This document shows positions 7,959 to 13,531 of a stretch of DNA of 17,422 bases, piece by piece. The position numbers and the translations under genes were made by a program. The number at the start of each line of letters is the position of its first letter. Position 1 is the first letter of the stretch. Source of the stretch: Gammaproteobacteria bacterium (GTDB lineage Bacteria > Pseudomonadota > Gammaproteobacteria > Steroidobacterales > Steroidobacteraceae); NCBI GenBank assembly GCA_030039615.1, contig JASHVF010000191.1, positions 1 to 17,422 on the forward strand, in the 5' to 3' direction. The notes below the pieces were generated by a model that saw nothing but the letters and a program-made list of their open reading frames with translations, was not told the origin of the DNA and searched no databases.

Positions 7959-8675
7959 CTAGTCGAGAAAGTCGCAGTAGCGGTCGACGTGCGCGGCGAG
8001 ATCGAGCGTGTGCTGGCGCGTGAGGCGCTCGGCCAGCTCGGTGTCGCGCCGCTCGAGCGCCTCGATGATCTTCAGGTGCTCGATGATGGAGCGCGCCGCA
8101 CGGTTGTTCTGCGAGATGGTGGCGCGGCGGATGGCGCGCACGTGCAGGAACAGATTGTGGGTCGCGTCCTCGATCAGCTGCGAGCCGCCGAGGCGGATGA
8201 TCGCCTGGTGAAAGGCGATGTTGGCGTCGGAATACTCATCGAGGTGCTCCGACGGCGGGGAATTCTGGAACTCGTCGAACAGGTGCCGCAGCTCGCCGAT
8301 CTCCGCATCCGGAGCGTGCAGCGTGGCGAGTCGCGCCGACATGCTCTCGAGCGCGGCCCACACCTGGATCATCTCGATGATCTCGCGCTTGGACTTGCGC
8401 ACGATGAAGATCCCGCGCCGCGGAACCGTGCGCACGAAGCCCTCCTGCTCGAGCAGCGACAGCGCCTCGCGCACCGGCGTACGGCTCACGCCGAGCGCCT
8501 GCATGAGCTCCCGCTCATCGAGGCGCAGCAGCTCGCGCTCGCTGTAGATGTCGGTGTTGGCGATCGCTTCCTTGAGGAGCGCGTAGGCCTGGTCGCGCAG
8601 GCTCACCGAATTGAGCGGCCCGAGCCGCAGTGCGCCGGCGCCACCCGGCTGGCGAAGCGATGCAATGGAGGTCAC
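7959..8675 (-). CDS. GntR-family regulator, FadR/FCD subfamily
   Basis: This repressor-type regulator is divergent from the oxalate operon and is its most likely regulator. From GTG at 8675 it has 238 residues. The winged helix is at about 25-92 (LRDQAYALLKEAI, then LDERELMQALGVSRTPVREAL and LLEQEGFVRTVPRRGIFIV). The all-helical FCD effector domain covers about 98-232, with the expected metal/carboxylate-ligand residues in SDANIAFHQAI (Asp150, His156), IIEHLKII and RQHTLDL. I prefer GTG 8675 because GAGGA lies 4-5 bases upstream. A GTG at 8756 would add 27 residues but has no ribosome site, and it would place the candidate operator at 8734-8745 inside the gene. FCD domains usually sense small carboxylates, which fits a carboxylate-use operon. 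Confidence 0.93.
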   Translation of the reverse strand: MTSIASLRQPGGAGALRLGPLNSVSLRDQAYALLKEAIANTDIYSERELLRLDERELMQALGVSRTPVREALSLLEQEGFVRTVPRRGIFIVRKSKREIIEMIQVWAALESMSARLATLHAPDAEIGELRHLFDEFQNSPPSEHLDEYSDANIAFHQAIIRLGGSQLIEDATHNLFLHVRAIRRATISQNNRAARSIIEHLKIIEALERRDTELAERLTRQHTLDLAAHVDRYCDFLD

Positions 8676-8733
8676 TCGATCCTCAGCTTTGTTACCGTTT
8701 GTGCAGTCTAGCGTACCGGATAGCCTGAACTGG

Positions 8734-8745
8734 TATATCAAATAC
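8734..8745 (+). promoter_or_regulatory. candidate GntR operator, copy 1 (upstream of gntR)
   Basis: TATATCAAATAC matches copy 2 (8845-8856, TATATCACATAT) at 10 of 12 positions, in the same orientation and 111 bases away. It overlaps the near-palindrome TGGTATATCA (8731-8740, one mismatched pair), a form common for GntR-family operators. It lies about 60 bases upstream of the chosen gntR start, a fitting place for autoregulation. AT-rich repeats like this stand out in GC-rich DNA. Binding is inferred. Confidence 0.4.
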
Positions 8746-8829
8746 TCATGCTTCACTTTGAGATCCTGCTCGGCCGAAGCCCCGGGGATCAGCTGTTTCC
8801 TGACGTCTCAAAGACTTAAGGGATCTATA

Positions 8830-8859
8830 TTGACAATTTGAAGATATATCACATATGTT
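8830..8859 (+). promoter_or_regulatory. sigma70-type promoter of the oxalate operon
   Basis: TTGACA (8830-8835) is a perfect -35 box. An 18-base spacer leads to TATGTT (8854-8859), which matches four of six -10 positions; ATATGT with a 17-base spacer is the alternative. The element points toward the transporter gene and predicts a transcript start near 8866, giving a leader of about 165 bases. It is the only strong promoter match in the 8676-9032 gap. The candidate operator copy 2 occupies the spacer and -10. Confidence 0.6.
8845..8856 (+). promoter_or_regulatory. candidate GntR operator, copy 2 (inside the operon promoter)
   Basis: TATATCACATAT repeats copy 1 at 8734-8745. It contains part of GATATATC (8843-8850), a perfect 8-base palindrome. 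It overlaps the spacer and -10 of the predicted promoter, the classical position for a repressor to block RNA polymerase. Assignment to the divergent GntR protein is inferred from position and symmetry only. Confidence 0.45.
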
Positions 8860-8896
8860 CGAGCGCGATTCCCGCAAACTAGCTTTCGAGCCAATC

Positions 8897-8911
8897 CCTC
8901 CCTGGTGGAGG
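8897..8911 (+). promoter_or_regulatory. leader hairpin that would bury a GGAGG ribosome site
   Basis: CCTCC (8897-8901) and GGAGG (8907-8911) form a 5-base stem with a 5-base loop in the predicted transporter leader. GGAGG is 7 bases before an in-frame GTG at 8919. A second small hairpin follows at 8922-8934 (GCTCC/GGAGC). From the GTG the frame runs into the transporter with 38 extra polar residues. The stretch 8935-9020 shows nothing else I recognise. Confidence 0.35.
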
Positions 8912-9032
8912 CTCGTCGGTGGCTCCGTTGGAGCGACCTCAAGGCATCCGCCCCAGCACAAAACGTTCGGACATCCCGGCACTTAAGAAAGCAGCGGATC
9001 GGCCGACAACACATCTCATTGACGGGGGGCAG

Positions 9033-10349
9033 ATGATTACCGCTTCGAGACCTCAGACCAGGTCTGGCCTGGCTCATCCCTGGATCCAGCTGGGTCTCGG
9101 CATCATGTGCATGGCCGCCGTTGCCAATCTGCAGTACGGCTGGACCCTGTTCGTCGATCCGATCGACAGCAAATTCCACTGGGGGCGTCCGGCGATCCAG
9201 TGGGCGTTCACGCTATTCGTGTTCATCGAGACCTGGCTGGTGCCAGTCGAGGGTTATCTGGTTGATCGCTTCGGACCGCGCGTGGTGGTGATCGGCGGCG
9301 GCATCCTGGTGGCGATCGCCTGGTCCCTGAACTCGATGGCGTCCTCCCTGGCGATGCTGTACCTCGCCGCTGCCGTCGGCGGCGTCGGCACCGGCGCGGT
9401 CTACGGCACCTGTGTGGGCAATGCCCTCAAGTGGTTCCCGACGCGCCGTGGGCTCGCGGCCGGTATTACCGCCGCCGGCTTCGGCGTCGGTGCGGCCGTC
9501 ACAATCGCTCCGATCTCGACCATGATCAACAGCTCGGGCTATCAGCACGCCTTCCTGTTCTTCGGTCTGCTGCAGGGACTCATCGTGTTCGTCGCGGCCT
9601 GGGGCCTGCTGCTCGCGCCGCCGTCGCTGATCGCCTTGGCGCCGAAGAAGAGCCAGTCGCCGATCAGCTTCACACCGGTCGAGGTGCTCTCGACTCCGGT
9701 GTTCTACGTGATGTACGTGATGTTCGTGCTGGTCGCGGCCGGCGGACTCGTTCTGATCGCCAACATGGCGCCCATGGCGAAGGACCTGAAGGTGGCGAAC
9801 GCCACCGTCGACGTCCTGGGCATGAGCGTGGTAGCCGGCACGTTCGCCATCAAGGCGCAGCGCATCTTCGACGGCATTGGACGACCCTTCTTCGGTTGGG
9901 TGTCGGATCACATCGGCCGTGAGAACACCATGGCGATCGCCTTCCTCACCGGTGCCGCGGCGTTGCTCATGATGACGCAGTTCGGCACTAGCCCCCTCGC
10001 CTTCGTGCTGGTGAGCACGCTCTACTTCGCGGTCTTCGGGGAGATCTACAGCCTCTTCCCGGCGACCCAGGGCGACACCTTCGGCGCGCGCTACGCCGCC
10101 GCCAACGCGGGCATGCTCTACACCGCCAAGGGGACGGCGACAGTGCTCGTGCCGTTCGCCACCGCGCTCGCCGCCGCGCAGGGCTGGAACACGATTTTGA
10201 CGATTGCGATGTGTGGCAACCTGGTCGCCGCGGCTCTCGCGCTGCTGGTGATGAAGCCGATGCGCGTGAAGCATTTCGAGGCCATTCGCGCCCGGACCGC
10301 CGGCACCGCAGCGGCACCGCCGCCGGGAACAGCACCGAGCACCATTTGA
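9033..10349 (+). CDS. oxlT: OFA-family MFS transporter, oxalate/formate antiporter-like (OxlT-like)
   Basis: This 438-residue, 12-helix inner-membrane transporter most likely exchanges external oxalate for internal formate. It follows Oxalobacter OxlT (418 residues) throughout: a TM1 pattern with QYGWTLFVDPI, DRFGPR in the loop after TM2, WFPTRRGLAAGITAAGFGVG in the middle, then GRPFFGWVSDHIGRENTM and GMLYTAKGTATVLVPFA. The two basic residues that bind oxalate in OxlT (Arg272 in TM8, Lys355 in TM11) have counterparts at Arg277 (AQRIFDGIGR) and Lys366 (YTAKGTA). ATG 9033 is preceded by GGGGGG and lines up with the OxlT N-terminus; an upstream GTG at 8919 is an alternative. It is first in the operon, 85 bases before the thiamine enzyme. 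Family is firm; the exact substrate rests on Arg/Lys conservation and context. Confidence 0.9.
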   Translation: MITASRPQTRSGLAHPWIQLGLGIMCMAAVANLQYGWTLFVDPIDSKFHWGRPAIQWAFTLFVFIETWLVPVEGYLVDRFGPRVVVIGGGILVAIAWSLNSMASSLAMLYLAAAVGGVGTGAVYGTCVGNALKWFPTRRGLAAGITAAGFGVGAAVTIAPISTMINSSGYQHAFLFFGLLQGLIVFVAAWGLLLAPPSLIALAPKKSQSPISFTPVEVLSTPVFYVMYVMFVLVAAGGLVLIANMAPMAKDLKVANATVDVLGMSVVAGTFAIKAQRIFDGIGRPFFGWVSDHIGRENTMAIAFLTGAAALLMMTQFGTSPLAFVLVSTLYFAVFGEIYSLFPATQGDTFGARYAAANAGMLYTAKGTATVLVPFATALAAAQGWNTILTIAMCGNLVAAALALLVMKPMRVKHFEAIRARTAGTAAAPPPGTAPSTI

Positions 10350-10371
10350 TCACGAAACGACTGATCCGCGC

Positions 10372-10387
10372 GGCGGCGCTTGCCGCC
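10372..10387. other. intercistronic hairpin between transporter and thiamine enzyme genes
   Basis: GGCGGC and GCCGCC form a perfect 6-base stem with a GCTT loop, 23 bases after the transporter stop and 48 bases before the next start. No T-run follows. It could protect the upstream mRNA end or partly reduce readthrough, setting the membrane transporter and the soluble enzymes at different levels. The 85-base gap is the longest inside the operon. Confidence 0.4.
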
Positions 10388-10434
10388 CCGCCAAACGACC
10401 AAGGAAGGCTTCACGAAGACTTCAGGAGAGACCG

Positions 10435-12192
10435 ATGAACGCCTCGACTCCCGTACCCGAGCCCAAGTCCACGACCGCCGAGGATACCCTGCGGCGCAAG
10501 AGCCGCGATGCGGGCGTCGTCTCGGGCGGTCACCTGGTAGCAAAGGCCCTCAAGAATGAGGGCGTCGACACCATCTTCACGCTCTGCGGCGGACACATCA
10601 TCGACATCTACGACGGCTGCATCGATGAAGGCATTCGCATCATCGACGTGCGTCACGAGCAGGTCGCGGCGCACGCCGCGGACGGCTACGCCCGGCAGAC
10701 CGGCAAGCTCGGCTGCGTGGTCACCACCGCAGGTCCCGGCTGCACCAACGCCGTCACCGGCATCGCCACCGCGTTCCGCTCCGAAAGCCCGGTGCTGCAC
10801 ATCGGCGGCCAGGGCGCGCTCACCCAGCACAAGATGGGCTCGCTGCAGGACCTGCCGCACGTCGACATGATGTCGCCGATCACCAAGTTCGCGGCCACGG
10901 TGCCGAGCACCGAGCGTGTCGCCGACATGATCTCGATGGCGGCCCGCGAAGCCTTCAACGGCGCACCGGGACCGGTGTACCTCGAGATCCCGCGCGACGT
11001 GCTCGACCGCGAGGTGGATGCCACCAAGGCAGTGGTGCCCAGGCCCGGCCATTATCGCGCCTCGACCCGCTCGCTCGGCGATCCGAACGACATCGAGAAG
11101 CTCGCCGACATCCTGGTGAACTCTGAGCGTCCCGCGATTCTCTATGGGCAGCAGGTCTGGACCGCGCGCGGTCACGAGGAGGCGATCGCGCTGCTGCGCG
11201 GCCTCGACATCCCGGGCTATTTCAACGGCGGCAGCCGTGGACTCCTGCCCCCCGGCGATCCGCACCACTTCGACCGCACGCGCAGCAACGCCTTTGCGGA
11301 AGCCGACGTGATCGTCATCGTCGGCACGCCGTTCGATTTCCGCATGGGCTATGGCAAGCGCATCAGTAACAAGCTGAAGCTCGTGCAGATCGACCAGGAC
11401 TACCGCACGGTCGGCAAGAACCGCGACATCGACTTAGGCGTCGTCGGCCATCCCGGCGCGATCCTCGGCGCGGTGCTGCAGGCGGCCTCCGGGCGCATCA
11501 AGGGAGAGAAGCGCCAGCTGCGCCAGCAGTGGATGAAGAAGCTCTCCGACATGGAGGAGGCGGCCAGCGAGAAGCTGATACCGCTCTTCAAGTCCAATAA
11601 CCGGCCGATCCACCCGTATCGCGTAGCCTACGAGCTCAACGAGTTTCTCGCCGACAACACCATCTACATCGGCGACGGCGGCGACGTGGTCACGATCTCG
11701 GCGCAGGCGGTGCGGCCGCGCGGCCCGGGGCAGTGGATGGATCCGGGCGCGCTCGGCTCGCTCGGCGTCGGCACCGGCTTTGCGATCGCCGCCGGCCTCG
11801 CGCACCCCGATAAAGAGGTGCTGTGCTACTACGGCGACGGCTCCTTCGGCATGACGGCCTTCGACATGGAGACCGCCAACCGCTTCGGCGTGCCGTACAT
11901 CGGCGTGATCGGCAACAACTCCGCCATGAACCAGATTCGCTACGGCCAGCTCGCCAAGTACGGCGAGCAGCGCGGCAACGTCGGCAACCTGCTGGGCGAC
12001 GTACCATTCGGCAAGTTCGCCGAGATGCTCGGCGGCTATGGCGAGGAGGTGCACGACCCGGCACAGATCGCCCCCGCGCTGCAGCGCGCCCGCGAGTCGG
12101 TGCGCAAGCTGAAGAAGTGCGCGGTGGTGAACATCTGGGTCGACCCACGCGAATGGGCGCCGGGCACCAAGAACCAGACGATGTACAAGTAA
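10435..12192 (+). CDS. thiamine-diphosphate lyase/decarboxylase, 2-hydroxyacyl-CoA lyase / oxalyl-CoA decarboxylase-like
   Basis: This 585-residue cytosolic ThDP enzyme has three domains: PYR (about 28-190), central nucleotide-fold (about 210-345) and PP (about 390-570). The catalytic cofactor-activating Glu75 lies in VRHEQVAAHAADGYAR. The ThDP/Mg motif runs from GDG at 467-469 to NN at 494-495. TAGPGCTN (98-105) and SLQDLPHVDMMSPITKF are typical of the acetolactate-synthase-like branch that includes bacterial 2-hydroxyacyl-CoA lyases, as are VGTPFDFRMGYG and the C-terminal APGTKNQTMYK. The classical oxalyl-CoA decarboxylase signatures (NEGAN-type segment, SGSSER-type segment) are absent. Next to a YfdW-like Frc and an OxlT-like transporter, oxalyl-CoA decarboxylation is the likeliest role. 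Cleaving a 2-hydroxyacyl-CoA to formyl-CoA plus an aldehyde or ketone is the alternative. AGGAGA precedes the ATG. Acetolactate synthase is unlikely: there is no small subunit and no ilv context. Confidence 0.88.
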   Translation: MNASTPVPEPKSTTAEDTLRRKSRDAGVVSGGHLVAKALKNEGVDTIFTLCGGHIIDIYDGCIDEGIRIIDVRHEQVAAHAADGYARQTGKLGCVVTTAGPGCTNAVTGIATAFRSESPVLHIGGQGALTQHKMGSLQDLPHVDMMSPITKFAATVPSTERVADMISMAAREAFNGAPGPVYLEIPRDVLDREVDATKAVVPRPGHYRASTRSLGDPNDIEKLADILVNSERPAILYGQQVWTARGHEEAIALLRGLDIPGYFNGGSRGLLPPGDPHHFDRTRSNAFAEADVIVIVGTPFDFRMGYGKRISNKLKLVQIDQDYRTVGKNRDIDLGVVGHPGAILGAVLQAASGRIKGEKRQLRQQWMKKLSDMEEAASEKLIPLFKSNNRPIHPYRVAYELNEFLADNTIYIGDGGDVVTISAQAVRPRGPGQWMDPGALGSLGVGTGFAIAAGLAHPDKEVLCYYGDGSFGMTAFDMETANRFGVPYIGVIGNNSAMNQIRYGQLAKYGEQRGNVGNLLGDVPFGKFAEMLGGYGEEVHDPAQIAPALQRARESVRKLKKCAVVNIWVDPREWAPGTKNQTMYK

Positions 12193-12216
12193 GGGCACGG
12201 AAGCCCGGAGACTCAC

Positions 12217-13464
12217 ATGGCTAAGGCATTGGACGGCGTCCGCATCCTCGACTTCACCCACGTGCAGTCGGGCCCGACCTGCACGCAGCTGCTGGCCTGG
12301 TTCGGCGCCGACGTCATCAAGGTCGAGCGCGCGGGCGCCGGCGACATCACGCGCGAGCAGCTGCGCGACATCCCCGACGTGGACAGCCTGTACTTCACCA
12401 TGCTGAACCACAACAAGCGCTCGATCACGCTCGACACCAAGAACCCGAGCGGCAAGGCGGTGCTCGAGCGCCTGGTGAAGCACTGCGACGTGCTGGTCGA
12501 GAACTTCGCCCCCGGGGCGCTCGATCGCATGGGACTCACCTGGGAACGGATCCAGCAGCTCAATCCGCGCATGATCTACGCCTCGGTCAAGGGCTTCGGC
12601 CCCGGTCCCTACGAGGAGTGCAAGGTCTACGAGAACGTCGCGCAGTGCGCGGGCGGCGCGGCCTCGACCACCGGCTTCGACGACGGCCCGCCGCTCGTCA
12701 CCGGCGCGCAGATCGGCGACAGCGGCACGGGGCTGCACCTGGCGCTCGGCATCGTCGCGGCTCTCTACCAGCGCAACGCGAGCGGCCGCGGCCAGCGCGT
12801 ACTGGCCGCCATGCAGGACGGCGTGCTCAACCTCTGCCGCGTGAAGCTGCGCGACCAGCAGCGGCTCGCCCGCACCGGTGTCATGAAGGAGTATCCGCAG
12901 TACCCGGACGGCAAATTCGGCTCGGCGGTGCCGCGCGCCGGCAATGCCTCGGGCGGCGGCCAGCCGGGCTGGATCATCAAGTGCAAGGGCTGGGAGACCG
13001 ATCCCAATGCCTATCTCTACTTCATCACGCAGGCGCCCGTGTGGCCGGAGATCTGCAAGGTGATCGGCAAGGAGGAGTGGATCACCCACCCCGACTATGC
13101 CACGCCGAATGCGCGGCTGCCGCGACTGAAGGAAGTGTTCGACACCATCGAGGCCTGGACCAAAACCAAGACGAAGTTCGAGGCCATGGAGGAGCTCAAC
13201 AGGCACGACATTCCGTGCGGACCGATCCTCTCGATGGAGGAGCTGGCGGCCGAGCCCTCGCTGCGCGCGACCGGCACCGTCGTCGAGGTCGAGCACCCCA
13301 AGCGCGGCAAGTACCTCTCGGTCGGCAACCCCATCAAGATGTCCGACAGCCCTACCGAGGTGAAGCGCTCGCCGCTGCTCGGCGAGCACACCGAGGAGGT
13401 GCTCGCGGAGCTCGGCCTGAACGCGGGCGAGATCGGCAGGCTGCGGGCCGAAAAAGTAATCTGA
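12217..13464 (+). CDS. frc: formyl-CoA:oxalate CoA-transferase (class III)
   Basis: This 415-residue enzyme moves CoA from formyl-CoA to oxalate, giving oxalyl-CoA and formate. It is very close to E. coli YfdW (416 residues) end to end: LDFTHVQSGPTCTQLLAWFG, REQLRDIPDVDSLYFTMLN, YENVAQCAGGAASTTGF, LNLCRVKLRDQQRLARTG and KCKGWETDPNAY are nearly identical stretches. Key residues are present: Gln17, Arg38, Arg104 and the aspartyl-CoA nucleophile Asp168 (GDSGTGLHL). Residue 48 is Gln, as in YfdW. The active-site glycine loop reads SGGGQ rather than the GGGGQ of known Frc proteins. GGAG precedes the ATG, 24 bases after the thiamine enzyme stop. This is the most precise identification in the window and it anchors the oxalate interpretation. 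Confidence 0.95.
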   Translation: MAKALDGVRILDFTHVQSGPTCTQLLAWFGADVIKVERAGAGDITREQLRDIPDVDSLYFTMLNHNKRSITLDTKNPSGKAVLERLVKHCDVLVENFAPGALDRMGLTWERIQQLNPRMIYASVKGFGPGPYEECKVYENVAQCAGGAASTTGFDDGPPLVTGAQIGDSGTGLHLALGIVAALYQRNASGRGQRVLAAMQDGVLNLCRVKLRDQQRLARTGVMKEYPQYPDGKFGSAVPRAGNASGGGQPGWIIKCKGWETDPNAYLYFITQAPVWPEICKVIGKEEWITHPDYATPNARLPRLKEVFDTIEAWTKTKTKFEAMEELNRHDIPCGPILSMEELAAEPSLRATGTVVEVEHPKRGKYLSVGNPIKMSDSPTEVKRSPLLGEHTEEVLAELGLNAGEIGRLRAEKVI

Positions 13465-13531
13465 GACAATTCGTTCGATGAGCGCACCCGCCCCTCAGGC
13501 GCGGGGCGCGGGAAGGCATGCGGGAGCGACC

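Noticed and set aside
10435..12192. Annotation of the thiamine enzyme as acetolactate synthase large subunit
   Set aside because: The fold is shared, but there is no small subunit or ilv gene, and it is sandwiched between an oxalate-type antiporter and Frc.
11434..13389. A 651-codon open frame on the minus strand
   Set aside because: It lies antisense to the thiamine enzyme and frc, both certain genes, and reads as His/Arg/Asp/Val-rich shadow sequence without motifs.
13478..13531. Upstream ATG for the acyl-CoA synthetase
   Set aside because: The 18 extra residues are low-complexity (Ala/Pro/Gly/Arg) and no good ribosome site precedes them, while ATG 13532 has GGGAG at good spacing.
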